This document shows, in pieces, positions 26,224 to 35,882 of a stretch of DNA of 64,000 bases. Positions within the stretch are counted from its first letter, which is position 1, and every line of letters starts with the position of its first letter. Both the position numbers and the translations under genes were made by a program. Source of the DNA: Gemmatales bacterium (lineage in GTDB: Bacteria; Planctomycetota; Planctomycetia; Gemmatales; HRBIN36). Below the pieces are notes generated by a model that did no database searches, was not told where the DNA came from, and saw nothing but the letters and a program-made list of their open reading frames with translations. The DNA lies in assembly GCA_025060195.1 (NCBI GenBank), contig JANXCQ010000018.1, positions 25,683 to 89,682 of the forward strand. The letters run 5' to 3'.

Positions 26224-26898
26224 ATGAAGAATTTGCAGGATCTCATAATCGGTTATCAGCGCTTCCAAGCCGAATACTGTCCCAAACACCAGGACCTTCT
26301 GGCCCAACTATCCCGTGGCCAGCAGCCTCAGGTGCTGCTCATTACCTGCTCTGACTCACGGATCGAGCCAGGGCTGATTTTCCAAACCGAGCCAGGCGAC
26401 CTGTTCGTCCTCCGCAACGCAGGCAACATGGTACCGCCCTACGGCGACCGCAATTCCGCCGAGGCGGGCACTATCGAGTTCGCCATCCTGGGCTTGAAAG
26501 TGCATGACATCGTGGTCATGGGACACACCCAATGCGGCGCAGTGCGTGCGCTACTTCAACTCGAAAACGTCCGCAATCAGTTGCCCTGCTTGTGTCAGTA
26601 TCTGGCGATGTCCGCGCGGGTTCCTGCCATCATCAGCGCACGCAGTCAAGAGGCGGATGCTGAGAAGCAATTTCGCCTGGCTGTGTATCAGAACGTCCTG
26701 GTGCAGCTTGACAACTTGCTGACGCATCCTGCCGTGGCCAGCGCCGTGGAACGCGGTCAAGTGGCACTGCACGGCTGGGTTTATCACATCGAAACCGGCG
26801 CCATAGACGCCTACCACCACAGCACAGGCCAATTCCTTCCACTTCAGCAAGCCCCATCCGAACCGGTTCACAGCGAGTGGCCATTGAAACTCACCTAA
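26224..26898 (+). CDS. Beta-class carbonic anhydrase
   Basis: 224 residues. Interconverts CO2 and bicarbonate in the cytoplasm; no signal peptide. All zinc-site residues of the beta class are present: Cys42-x-Asp44-x-Arg46 in TCSDSRIEP, and His101-x2-Cys104 in GHTQCGAV. The family segment GDLFVLRNAGNMVPPY (58-73) and a C-terminal VALHGWVYHIETGAI stretch also match. AGGAGGGG lies 7 bases before the ATG, a strong ribosome binding site. The SulP transporter gene begins 78 bases downstream on the same strand, a pairing that points to inorganic carbon uptake or retention. Confidence 0.96.
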   Translation: MKNLQDLIIGYQRFQAEYCPKHQDLLAQLSRGQQPQVLLITCSDSRIEPGLIFQTEPGDLFVLRNAGNMVPPYGDRNSAEAGTIEFAILGLKVHDIVVMGHTQCGAVRALLQLENVRNQLPCLCQYLAMSARVPAIISARSQEADAEKQFRLAVYQNVLVQLDNLLTHPAVASAVERGQVALHGWVYHIETGAIDAYHHSTGQFLPLQQAPSEPVHSEWPLKLT

Positions 26899-26976
26899 GT
26901 CGCTCAGAGAAGCCAACTTCTAGTACTATTAGCTTATTCGCTGAAGCTGCATCTGTCTAATAAGGAGCTGATAAAC

Positions 26977-28617
26977 ATGACTAAGCCAGATGCTCCGGTT
27001 ACGAAAGGTAACTGGCTCCTGAGTGACCTATTAGCCTCAATCGTCCTCTTCCTGGTCGCCATTCCCCTATCTTTGGGTATGGCTATTGCCGCTGGCGTGC
27101 CTGAACACTTACAGGCTGGCGTAGGCATTCTAGCAGCAGTGGTCGGAGGTATCGTCGTCGGCTTGTTAGGTGGCTCACCTTTAGCCGTGAGTGGTCCTGA
27201 GGCCGGATTGGCTGTCATGATCGGACAATTCATCGAACAATTCGGCTGGGATAAGCTTTGTCTAATCATCCTTACAGCTGGTGTTTTGCAGCTCATAGCT
27301 GGAATACTACGATTAGGGCAATGGTTTCGTGCTGTTCCCCCAGCGGTCATTAAGGCATTGCTCGCCGGCATGGGGCTGCTTATTTTTGCGTCTCAGTTCC
27401 ACATCATGGTAGACGAGCCACCCCCGGGCAGAGGGAAAGATTACGGTGCCCTGATCAACCTAATTAGTATTCCCGAAGCGGTATACATGGGACTCAGTTC
27501 CGAACAGCATCGTATTCCCGCTATCGTGGGCGTCTCCACCATTTTGACGATTTTGTTCTGGGCCAACTTCTCTCCCCGCCGGCTCAGTTTTTTGCCCCCC
27601 GCGCTAATCGGTGTGGTTGTCGGCACAATCTTGGCCGCCATCTTACAGGCTAACATCAGTTATGTTCGAGTGCCGGAGAATTTACTTGATACTGTCGGTA
27701 ATTTCCTTCCGGTAGTTAGTCGGCTGGCTCAAGAGCCGAACTGGTCTTGGTCGCGAGACGGTTTAAGCATATTTCTGGGGGGAGTGGCTCTGGCTTTTGT
27801 AGCTAGCGCTGCCACTTTATTGACCTGCAGCGCTGCCGATACGATGCAACAACACGCTCCGCGGACTAACTATGATCGGGAACTAATGGCCCAAGGTATC
27901 GGAAACACTCTGTGCGGCGCCTTACAACTGTTGCCTATTTCTGCAGCCGTGGTTCGCACGGCTGCTAATATTCAATCTGGGGCGCAAACCCGTTGGTCCA
28001 CGGTTCTCCATGGAGTGTGGCTGTTAGTATTGTGCACTTTTGCTCCTAAGCTCCTAAGTCTCATACCTATCGCTAGTCTAGCAGCAATCCTTGTATACGC
28101 TGGCGCCCGCCTTTTCCAATGGCGCAACTTTATTACCTTTTGGAACCTCGGCAAAGATGAGTTTGCCATCTATGTGATTACTCTCAGCTCCATAGTGATC
28201 TTCGATGTTCTCACCGGTATTGTTGTGGGAGTGGCCCTGGCTATCTTGAAGCTCGTGGTCATCTTCTCCCACCTAAGTATTGACATGGATATCGACCACG
28301 AGCAAAGGCGGGTAAACATGCGTTTGTCTGGAGCAGCTACCTTCATTCGTATCCCGAAGCTTGCAGATGCCCTGGGGCAGGTACCCGGAGACTATGAATT
28401 ACACGTGCATTTAGATGGCTTGACTTACATTGACCATGCGTGTATCGAACTATTGGCGAACTGGGAAAAACAATACGAAAAAACGGGAGGGAGTCTAGTC
28501 CTGGATTGGGAAAGCCTGACGGCGAAATTCCGTCAGGTTGGCCAAACCGCATCGAACAATACTAAGAATAATCAAAATAGTTCGGGTGAACCTACCCGAG
28601 TGCGAAGAAACAGCTGA
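26977..28617 (+). CDS. SulP-family anion transporter with STAS domain
   Basis: 546 residues. An inner-membrane carrier with about 10-14 hydrophobic helices: LLASIVLFLVAIPLSLGMAIAAGVP (18-42) is the typical first pair, followed by GLLGGSPLAVSGPEAGLAV. The C-terminal part (about 445-520, MRLSGAATFIRIP to LHVHLDGLTYIDHACIELL) is a STAS domain. SulP carriers move sulfate, bicarbonate or other anions; the carbonic anhydrase directly upstream makes bicarbonate the likeliest substrate. TAAGGAG lies 8 bases before the ATG. Codons are richer in TTA, AGT and TAT than in the anhydrase gene. A perfect inverted repeat CCTGACGG/CCGTCAGG lies inside the 3' coding end (28515-28537). Confidence 0.93.
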   Translation: MTKPDAPVTKGNWLLSDLLASIVLFLVAIPLSLGMAIAAGVPEHLQAGVGILAAVVGGIVVGLLGGSPLAVSGPEAGLAVMIGQFIEQFGWDKLCLIILTAGVLQLIAGILRLGQWFRAVPPAVIKALLAGMGLLIFASQFHIMVDEPPPGRGKDYGALINLISIPEAVYMGLSSEQHRIPAIVGVSTILTILFWANFSPRRLSFLPPALIGVVVGTILAAILQANISYVRVPENLLDTVGNFLPVVSRLAQEPNWSWSRDGLSIFLGGVALAFVASAATLLTCSAADTMQQHAPRTNYDRELMAQGIGNTLCGALQLLPISAAVVRTAANIQSGAQTRWSTVLHGVWLLVLCTFAPKLLSLIPIASLAAILVYAGARLFQWRNFITFWNLGKDEFAIYVITLSSIVIFDVLTGIVVGVALAILKLVVIFSHLSIDMDIDHEQRRVNMRLSGAATFIRIPKLADALGQVPGDYELHVHLDGLTYIDHACIELLANWEKQYEKTGGSLVLDWESLTAKFRQVGQTASNNTKNNQNSSGEPTRVRRNS

Positions 28618-28644
28618 GTGTCGCAAGTTAGTACCCAAGGTGCT

Positions 28645-28661
28645 CTCGTACTGAGTACGAG
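28645..28661. promoter_or_regulatory. Perfect 17-base palindrome downstream of sulP
   Basis: CTCGTACT G AGTACGAG is a perfect 8+1+8 palindrome, 28 bases after the SulP stop and about 190 bases before the porin gene. It could be an operator or the base of a short hairpin; no T tract follows, so a terminator is unlikely. Confidence 0.35.
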
Positions 28662-28851
28662 TACCAGTCCTAATCCCTACAAGGTTCTGCTTCCCTGGTA
28701 TGTATGCCGGAAACGTTCCCGCTAATTAGCACATCATGTTTTCCTATGAATACATAAACATCATAGGCCGAATGGTTGATATACTCACTAATACTTACCT
28801 ATCTTGCTTGTTGAAACTTATCGATCTTATAGCCTGAGACGAAACTAAGGA

Positions 28852-30504
28852 TTGTATATTTCATCGGGCGTTTTGGGCGAAACTAATAAGGTGATACGCA
28901 CAGTGGTGGTCCGCTTTTGGCTTCCACATTCAGTTACCGCTTTAGGCGCCAGCTTACGACTCGCCCTGGTTATCTGCGGCCTCGTAAGCGGATTGCTTGC
29001 ATTCGGGCACACTGCCAGCGGTCAGCAGGATGAAATTCAGGAGTTGAAAAAGCTCATCGAGAAACAACAGCGGCAGATCGAAAGGCAGCAACAGCAGATT
29101 GAATATCTGCAACGCTTGTTAGAGCAACGATATTCCCCTTCGCCGACCGTGGAGCGGCAGGTTGTTGAGGACGTGGTTCGTCAAGTTATGCAGGAAAAGC
29201 AAAATGATAAGTCGTTAGAAAAGCCGCGGTGGGACGAGATCCAAAGGCCGCCCTCGATGCAAACGGTGTTCCGCGATGGAGTGGAATTCGCCACCTCGGA
29301 TCGGGCTTTTACCGTTCGACCCCGCGGTATGTTGCATCAGGATTGGGGTTGGATTCGGGCCAGTCCCACCGCGGAGCGGGCTATTCTCGGACCCGATGCC
29401 AGTTTCGATGATGGTGCTATATTCCGCCGAGCACGACTCGGTCTGAGCGGAGTACTTTGGCAAGATGTCGAATACATGGTTGAATTTGAGTTTGCCACCG
29501 CCAATCGCATTATTTATCGCGACTTGCACATAGGTGTTAACATTCCCTATGTGGGTACCCTGCGCGGCGGGCACCTCAAAGAACCATATAGCTTAGAGTC
29601 CCTGCAATCGGGAAGGCACCTAACTTTTATCGAACGGTCCGTAGCCGATGGCGCTTTAGTGGAACGCTGGAATCCAGGAATAACATTAAGTCAAACCTGG
29701 TGGGACGAGCGTGTTACGCTGACAGCGGGTTGGTTTCGCGTGCAACAGCAAAGCGATGAGATCGGTTCGGACATCGGGGATGGTGATTATGCTTATGCCC
29801 TCCGGATCACGGGATTGCCTCTTTACAAGCAGGATGGCCGATACTTAGTCCATGTCGGAGCAAGTACTAGGATTGGAGTGCTCAACGAGCGCGACATCCA
29901 TCCCACCACGCCGGGGCCGGAGGACCGGAGAGCGTTTCGTGCGGTCGCCTACTTTATCGATCCACATCCATTCTTAGAGATTGGACCCTTGTATGCTAAT
30001 CGATGGGATCGCTATAACCTGGAGTTCGCCACGGTGTTAGGGCCTTTTTCTATCCAGGCAGAGTATTTTTTCAGCCATCTGAACAATACTGGGTTTACGG
30101 AAGCTGACCGAGGTTTAGGGAGCGTGGATTTTCAGGGCTTCTACGTTTATGCTTCGTACTTTCTCACAGGGGAGCACAGAACTTTTGATAAACGCAATGC
30201 CATCTTCACCAGGCAGGAAGTTCATTCGCCATTGCGACCACGCTTGTGGTTCAGTGGGGAGCGGGAAGCTTGGTTCAGCAATCTAGGTGCTTGGGAATTA
30301 GCCTATCGTTACGGTTATCTGGACCTGACGGATAGCGGTGTGGATGGCGGTTTTCTATTCCAGTACACGTTTGGAGTCAACTGGTATTGGAATGAAAACG
30401 TCAAGGTGCAATGGAATTATGAGCGACTGCATCGAGAACAATCCGGCCGAGCGCGAGATGCCAGCGTGGATATATTCCTCATGCGCTTAGCATGGGAGTT
30501 TTAG
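28852..30504 (+). CDS. OprO/OprP-type anion-selective porin, copy 1
   Basis: Up to 550 residues. After a signal region ending near QQDE comes a Gln-rich coiled coil (EIQELKKLIEKQQRQIERQ and on), then a long beta-barrel of the phosphate-selective porin O/P family (RARLGLSGVLWQDVEYMVEFEF, AFRAVAYFIDPHPFLEIGP, YASYFLTGEHRTFDK) ending in the classic C-terminal Phe (RLAWEF). It lies in the outer membrane and should pass small anions. The first in-frame start is TTG 28852; GTG 28891 and GTG 28903 (AAGGTG 9 bases upstream) are credible alternatives that leave the signal peptide intact. It follows the CA-SulP pair on the same strand. Confidence 0.88.
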   Translation: MYISSGVLGETNKVIRTVVVRFWLPHSVTALGASLRLALVICGLVSGLLAFGHTASGQQDEIQELKKLIEKQQRQIERQQQQIEYLQRLLEQRYSPSPTVERQVVEDVVRQVMQEKQNDKSLEKPRWDEIQRPPSMQTVFRDGVEFATSDRAFTVRPRGMLHQDWGWIRASPTAERAILGPDASFDDGAIFRRARLGLSGVLWQDVEYMVEFEFATANRIIYRDLHIGVNIPYVGTLRGGHLKEPYSLESLQSGRHLTFIERSVADGALVERWNPGITLSQTWWDERVTLTAGWFRVQQQSDEIGSDIGDGDYAYALRITGLPLYKQDGRYLVHVGASTRIGVLNERDIHPTTPGPEDRRAFRAVAYFIDPHPFLEIGPLYANRWDRYNLEFATVLGPFSIQAEYFFSHLNNTGFTEADRGLGSVDFQGFYVYASYFLTGEHRTFDKRNAIFTRQEVHSPLRPRLWFSGEREAWFSNLGAWELAYRYGYLDLTDSGVDGGFLFQYTFGVNWYWNENVKVQWNYERLHREQSGRARDASVDIFLMRLAWEF

Positions 30505-30775
30505 TTAGTTCTCGCAGCTGTCCTTGAGAATTATTAGGTTCTTACTTCGGTTGTTTCAGCCGCAGGCGTTCTTCCTAAGTATGGAACCACAGATAATGCT
30601 GATTACCCCGTAGGAGTTTAGAAAAAGATTACCCCTGACGAGAAGGTGTTAGTTACGAAGAATCATCCTGGTTCGAAACATAGATCTTGAATTCGGCTAT
30701 CAGGCTTAGCTCAAGGGATCACCTAGCTGATAATTGCCGTCAGGAACTTTTTAGGTGCCCAGCAGTAGCTGATAA

Positions 30776-32446
30776 CTAGAAGTCATAGGCCATGCGCATG
30801 CCGAAGCCGTGAACCCAACCGTCCGCATCGGAGTTAGCTAAATCGCGATGGGTAAATGTATAGTTCCACTGAAATCGGATATTAGGATTGGGAAACCAGT
30901 TGAGGCCCAGAGTGACATCATGCAATATAGCCCCAGGAATGCCTTTATCCACTAAATCTATGTATTGGTAGCGGATGCCGACCTGCCAGGCTCCAGGGGC
31001 GAAAATAATCTCACCATCACGGTCAATATAAATGAAATTGCGGTCCGGGATCACGCGGTTAAATGCGGCTCCGGAGCCGCCGTGGCGCAGGTAATGTCTA
31101 TACTCCCCAGTCAAGAAATAGAGGACTTCAATATATCCGCCGTGATAGAACGTGGTGCCGAATGGTGCGGGAGCAGTTATAGGGAAGCCCACGTCTGTAA
31201 ACCAAGTTGCATAGTACTCGGCCACCATAGACCACGGTCCCCAAACGAGAGCGAATTCGGGAACGAGGATATACATAGTATCGCCGAGGAAGCGTACATC
31301 CGATAGCGCCGTGTGTAACGGGGCAGGACCGTTGCGGAGCATCGTTCGTGCGCGCAAGCGATAACGGTCGTTATCCAAGTCTCGGCCACTGGCACCGAGT
31401 CCTAAATGAATTAGGTATTTTCCATCCTCCGCATAAATAGGGGTCCAGGTGAGTCGGCCAGTCAAGTCGTACTCGCCATCGCCTACGTTCCAGCCAAATA
31501 CTGTGTTATTATTTTTGAACACACCAAAGGCCCAGGTGATCGTCTCATCTTGACTCCAGTTGAACACCTGTACGCCAGGACGGAAACCGTTATCCAGACC
31601 ACCAATAAAAGCGTCGAACATGAAGGAACGTTCCAGGAAGTTAAGCCAACGGCTAGAGGTGAGATGCTCAAAACTGATAGGGGGCTTCTGATTCCCAACA
31701 CGGATGGTGCCTAGAAATGGAATATCCACGATCTGTGCCCAGAGATCGGTTGGTACTGGGGTGTTGGCAACATCGCCCTCGCGGGCGGGATCGAGCGGGT
31801 CGGCATCGAAAGTATTCACAAAGTCGTATTCCGATACAAACTCAATCATGCGAAACAGCTTCCCGTCGATGGTAAAGCGGGCGCGACGGAATGCGAAAGC
31901 ATCCTGCGGCTTACCAATCCCATCGGGGCCGGTTTGAACGCGTTCTTGGGCCGTGACCCACACAGTGTCAAACTGAGTCCGGCCACCAACATGGACGCGG
32001 AAGTTACCGTCGGGGGTCTGAATGCCTAAACCGTTTTGCCAATTCGCGCGGATCCACGGCGAAGGATCACGTATGGTGATCAAGCGCCAAGGGTTCTTCT
32101 GGAGTTCCTCTGGATCGATGGCGGGCGGCTTTTCCGAGGGGAGGTCGTATGCGGTACTTACCTCTGCGGTCCTAGAGCGCTCGGCGTCGGCCGATATCGG
32201 TGGGGGCACTCGATTGATATTTTCTTGCAGCCGCTGTAGAGCCTCTCGCAGTTCCTGGTTTTGTCGTTCCAACATCTCAATACGGCGTAGAAGTTGCTCG
32301 AAAGTGGCTGAGTCCACGGTAACTTGAGGTGAAGAATACTCTTGGGGTCGTGAAGCGTTGTGCCGCAGCGAGGTATCCTCCTGACCGTAGCAAAGTACGG
32401 TTAAGAAGACACCAAGCCAAGTGAGTGAGCAGGAATAGCGATTCAT
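30776..32446 (-). CDS. OprO/OprP-type anion-selective porin, copy 2
   Basis: 556 residues. Signal peptide (MNRYSCSLTWLGVFLTVLCYGQ), a leucine-zipper-like coiled coil (FEQLLRRIEMLERQNQELRE), a Pro-rich linker, then a porin O/P barrel (FRVHVGGRTQFDTVWV, FRRARFTIDGKLFRMIEFVSEYDF, GNQKPPISFEHLTSSRWLNFLERS) ending in MRMAYDF with a terminal Phe. It shares architecture with copy 1 but little sequence identity by eye, so the pair is an old duplication or two independent recruits. The two porins are convergent with 271 bases between them, so this one has its own promoter. Confidence 0.9.
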   Translation of the reverse strand: MNRYSCSLTWLGVFLTVLCYGQEDTSLRHNASRPQEYSSPQVTVDSATFEQLLRRIEMLERQNQELREALQRLQENINRVPPPISADAERSRTAEVSTAYDLPSEKPPAIDPEELQKNPWRLITIRDPSPWIRANWQNGLGIQTPDGNFRVHVGGRTQFDTVWVTAQERVQTGPDGIGKPQDAFAFRRARFTIDGKLFRMIEFVSEYDFVNTFDADPLDPAREGDVANTPVPTDLWAQIVDIPFLGTIRVGNQKPPISFEHLTSSRWLNFLERSFMFDAFIGGLDNGFRPGVQVFNWSQDETITWAFGVFKNNNTVFGWNVGDGEYDLTGRLTWTPIYAEDGKYLIHLGLGASGRDLDNDRYRLRARTMLRNGPAPLHTALSDVRFLGDTMYILVPEFALVWGPWSMVAEYYATWFTDVGFPITAPAPFGTTFYHGGYIEVLYFLTGEYRHYLRHGGSGAAFNRVIPDRNFIYIDRDGEIIFAPGAWQVGIRYQYIDLVDKGIPGAILHDVTLGLNWFPNPNIRFQWNYTFTHRDLANSDADGWVHGFGMRMAYDF

Positions 32447-32599
32447 ACGTAAATCATGTTTTAGGCACCAGAGGGTAGGAAAATGTAAGGGACATCAAAT
32501 TCGGTTATTGCGAGGTAATTTATCTGACCTCTGGCAAGGTGTACCGATCGGTATATCGCCCAGTCACGCCTCCGCAGTTTACGCAAACTGGTAAATTCG

Positions 32600-33988
32600 C
32601 TACAGCTGGCGGCGCACGATACGGGCGTAATAACCACCATCGGAGGGCTTGCCAGGAATTTGATCTACTTCCGCCTCCAAGGTCAAATCTTGAATTACGC
32701 TGAGGACATTGTGAACGACGGTGCGATTCTCCTCGGGTTCCAGGCTGCAGGTAGAATAAACAATAACGCCGCCTGGTCGAATTCGCTCCGCGGCGTAGAT
32801 CAGTAGTTTGGTCTGCAAAGGAACCAGATGGCGCAATGCCCGGGGCGAAAGTTTCCAACGTGCCTCGGGACGTCGCCCCAACACCCCCGTATTGCTGCAG
32901 GGGACATCTACTAGAATTGCATCAAATGGTCCGGGCGGTGGCTCCCCGAGGCGAGGTACAAGGCACGTTTCTACGATCTTTACGCCGAGACGTTCGGCCA
33001 AACGGGGAATCGCAGCGAGTCGGCGTTTATCGATATCGCAGGCAAGGATTTTGCCTTGATTGTGCATTAATTCCGCCAGATGCGTGGTCTTGGCTCCCGG
33101 TGCAGCACAGAGGTCGAGGACCTGCCAACCTGGTTGTGGTGCCAGTGCGGACACAACTTGCATGGAAGATTCATCTTGAGGGAGAAACCAACCTTCCTCG
33201 AAGCCAGGCAGGTCGTGGGGGCTGGCATGCTGTTCTAAGCGAATGGATTGGGGATGTTGGCCTGGTTCGGCAGCGATGCCGGCTGCACGCAGACGTTCCA
33301 AAACCGCATCGCGCGTTGTCTTCAGGATGTTCACGCGGAGATAAGTCGGTGGAGGCGTGTTGAACCAGAAGCCCAGACGGTAGAGTTCTGCCTGGTCGTA
33401 ACGCTGTGCCCAGCGAGTGACGAGCCACGGGGGAAATGCAAAACCGATGGCAAAGTATTCCAGGGGCTTTTCATCGGGACTTGGGAGCAGTGGCTGCTTG
33501 AGTAGGCGATATTGACCGTCTTCCCAGGGGACTGCTGATGCGCTGGGCTGAGTTGAGAATTCGTCGCTGACCACTTCGGCTAGTCGGCGGAGCACGGCAT
33601 TGAGGAAGGCTTTGCCTTTAGGCCTGCCTGCTAAGGCTGCTAATTCCACGGTTTCATGAATTGCAGCATGTACTGGAATGTGTGTTAGGAGCACCAACTG
33701 ATAAGCCCCGATGCGTAAGGTTTCCCATATCCACGGTTCGACGCGGTGTAAGGGGCGAGTGATGAACGGTCGGAGCAGGCGATCCAAGGTGAGCCGGCGT
33801 CGCTGCACGCCGTATACTAACTGGGTAACCAGTCGGCGGTCTGGGGGCGCGAGAGATGTTCGTTCCAAGTGTTCGTCCAGGATTTCCTGAACGAAACGGT
33901 TATGGCGACGGCACTCCACTAGGATGCTTACGGCTAGCGCACGCGCATTGAGTTGCTTCCAGCGTAACGTGGTGGCCGCTTTGCTCAT
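32600..33988 (-). CDS. rsmB: 16S rRNA (cytosine(967)-C5)-methyltransferase
   Basis: 462 residues, usual RsmB length. Residues 1-160 are the NusB-like RNA-binding domain (ARALAVSILVECRRHNRFVQEILDE, LVTQLVYGVQRRRLTLD). Residues 180-460 are the NOL1/NOP2/sun methylase: the AdoMet loop VLDLCAAPGAKTTHLAEL, the motif IV Cys in VDVPCSNTGVLGRRPEARW, and the motif VI catalytic Cys in VYSTCSLEPEEN. Its ATG overlaps the fmt stop (ATGA, 33985-33988), so it is translationally coupled. Order def-fmt-rsmB is the classic bacterial arrangement. Confidence 0.96.
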   Translation of the reverse strand: MSKAATTLRWKQLNARALAVSILVECRRHNRFVQEILDEHLERTSLAPPDRRLVTQLVYGVQRRRLTLDRLLRPFITRPLHRVEPWIWETLRIGAYQLVLLTHIPVHAAIHETVELAALAGRPKGKAFLNAVLRRLAEVVSDEFSTQPSASAVPWEDGQYRLLKQPLLPSPDEKPLEYFAIGFAFPPWLVTRWAQRYDQAELYRLGFWFNTPPPTYLRVNILKTTRDAVLERLRAAGIAAEPGQHPQSIRLEQHASPHDLPGFEEGWFLPQDESSMQVVSALAPQPGWQVLDLCAAPGAKTTHLAELMHNQGKILACDIDKRRLAAIPRLAERLGVKIVETCLVPRLGEPPPGPFDAILVDVPCSNTGVLGRRPEARWKLSPRALRHLVPLQTKLLIYAAERIRPGGVIVYSTCSLEPEENRTVVHNVLSVIQDLTLEAEVDQIPGKPSDGGYYARIVRRQL

Positions 33989-34938
33989 GGAGTTTCGGCT
34001 CCGAGACGCTGTCCGATAGACATGGGGTAGCCGCGTAAAAATTCGCTAATTTCGAGGGTTCTCCCTCCCTCAGGCTGCACTTTGAGCAAGCGGAGTGTGC
34101 CCTGACCACAGGCGACCCGCGCTTCCTTGGATGTAACCTGAACCAGCGTCCCAGGGGGAGCCTCGCCGGTTTCTTCCAGCGCTAGGGCTTTGCGAATAAT
34201 GAGGCGTAACGGTGGCTTATTAGGCCGATGCCAGAACGTATATGCCGTGGGCCAGGGTTGCATCGCACGAATGTGATTCACGATCTGCTGCGCCGAGCGA
34301 GACCAGTCAATCAGGCCGTGTTCTTTCTTCAGTTTCGGAGCGCGGGTGGCCTGGGTTGAGTCTTGCGGAGTAGCATGAACGGTTCCGGCTTCGATCTGGT
34401 CAATCACCTGTAATGCTAAACGGGCTCCGATTTGGGCTAGTCGCGCCTCCAATTCCCCCGCGGTTTCCTCCGGGTAAATCTCGACGACCTCCTGGGCGAG
34501 AATGTCTCCAGCATCCATTTGGGGAGACATGCGGATGATGGTTACGCCCGTCTGCGTTTCCCCATAGTAGATCGCCCAAGCGACGGGAGCAGCGCCGCGG
34601 TACTTGGGTAGGAGCGAGGCATGGACATTTATGCCACCGTGGGGAGCGACGGCCAACACCGCGGGCGAGAGGATGTGGCCATACGCGGCCACGACCAGGA
34701 GTTCGGGGGAAAATTCTCGGAGTCGTGCAATAGCTTCGGGCGTGTTGATCTTTTCGGGTTGGAAGACGGGAACGTTGTGGGCCAGGGCGATCTTCTTGAT
34801 GGTGCGTACCATTTCCCGTTCGCGTCCGCTGGGTCGATCTGGATTGACCACTAACGCTGCAACGGTGTGCCGGCTGTGCAGCAGCGCCTCGAAGGTTGGT
34901 TCGGCGAATCGCCCCGTGCCCATCATGACAACACGCAT
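33985..34938 (-). CDS. fmt: Methionyl-tRNA formyltransferase
   Basis: 317 residues from ATG 34938, chosen because AGGA lies 8 bases upstream and the fold begins at once (MRVVMMGTGRFAEPTFEALL). Transfers formyl from 10-formyl-tetrahydrofolate to initiator Met-tRNA. Catalytic Asn104, His106 and Asp142 are seen in GGINVHASLLPKYRGAAP and MSPQMDAGDIL. The C-terminal OB-like domain (about 205-310) is present. The gene sits 65 bases downstream of def and overlaps rsmB. Confidence 0.96.
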   Translation of the reverse strand: MRVVMMGTGRFAEPTFEALLHSRHTVAALVVNPDRPSGREREMVRTIKKIALAHNVPVFQPEKINTPEAIARLREFSPELLVVAAYGHILSPAVLAVAPHGGINVHASLLPKYRGAAPVAWAIYYGETQTGVTIIRMSPQMDAGDILAQEVVEIYPEETAGELEARLAQIGARLALQVIDQIEAGTVHATPQDSTQATRAPKLKKEHGLIDWSRSAQQIVNHIRAMQPWPTAYTFWHRPNKPPLRLIIRKALALEETGEAPPGTLVQVTSKEARVACGQGTLRLLKVQPEGGRTLEISEFLRGYPMSIGQRLGAETP

Positions 34939-35003
34939 GGTCGATTTCCTGGGCTGGCTCGAGGATGCTGCACTTTGCCTTGCGCGTAGCAACAAGCTAA
35001 GCC

Positions 35004-35615
35004 TTATACCTCTTGAGGCGCGGCAACGGGTGCTGCGCTTTGCCGCGAGGCTAACTCCCTTAGCTGCTCCAGTATCACCTCGTCGCGGGGAATCTTCCCT
35101 CGTCGCTGGGCTTCGCGGTAACGGCGCGTCAGTTGCTCCAACACCTCGCGACTGGCTAGGCGAGCTGCTTCGGTCATACGGTCAATGAACAAGATGCCGT
35201 GCAAATGGTCGGTTTCGTGCTGAACCACGCGTGCTTCGAGGCCGCTCACAGTGCGGTCCAATTCCCGACCTTCTAAATCGTAGGCGCGTAGCCGCACCGT
35301 CTTAGCCCGGCGAATTGGCTGATAAAGGCCGGGAAAGCTCAGGCAACCCTCGTCTTCTTCCACCGTGCCACGAAACTCGCTCAATACGGGGTTGATAACT
35401 ACTTGGATCTGTCCCGGATCGGCCTCTTCGCGGTCGGCCCGCATGAGGAAGATCTGGTACGGATATCCGACCTGCGGTGCAGCTAGTCCGAGACCGCGAT
35501 GCTCCAGCAGTAAGCGTTTCATCTCTTGTACTAGCTGACGAATACTGTCCTCCACGTGCCGCACAGGACACGCCGGAAAGCGCAACGCGGGATGCGGATA
35601 ATGCAGTATCTCCAT
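35004..35615 (-). CDS. def: Peptide deformylase
   Basis: 203 residues from ATG 35615 (AAAAGGA about 8 bases upstream). Removes the N-formyl group from new proteins. The three family motifs are complete: GLGLAAPQVG (41-50), EGCLS with metal ligand Cys91, and QHETDHL with ligands His133 and His137 and catalytic Glu134. The C-terminal extension after 165 is Arg/Glu-rich and somewhat longer than in E. coli. First gene of the def-fmt-rsmB operon. Confidence 0.96.
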   Translation of the reverse strand: MEILHYPHPALRFPACPVRHVEDSIRQLVQEMKRLLLEHRGLGLAAPQVGYPYQIFLMRADREEADPGQIQVVINPVLSEFRGTVEEDEGCLSFPGLYQPIRRAKTVRLRAYDLEGRELDRTVSGLEARVVQHETDHLHGILFIDRMTEAARLASREVLEQLTRRYREAQRRGKIPRDEVILEQLRELASRQSAAPVAAPQEV

Positions 35616-35882
35616 GAAGGCGTCCTTTTCGTCAATGCTCACCCTGGGCCAAGCCGAGTCGCTCGCTTACGCCCGGCCCTGAGGCAGTATGCATGCTCGG
35701 CCAGCGGTGCGCGAGCGGAACAAGCAAGTTTATCCTCAACTTATCATACGGCTAATCACCCGTTCCTGAGATTTGCCTAAAAGGCCAAGCATCCCTCTCC
35801 GTCTCCTGGGGTTCGGTTTGGACGGACTTAGGAGCCATTCTAAGTTACGACAAAACGCCTTGCTGGAGTCGACCTCCTGCAA

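Noticed and set aside
28515..28537. CCTGACGG/CCGTCAGG inverted repeat as a terminator of sulP.
   Set aside because: It lies inside the coding sequence and is not followed by T residues.
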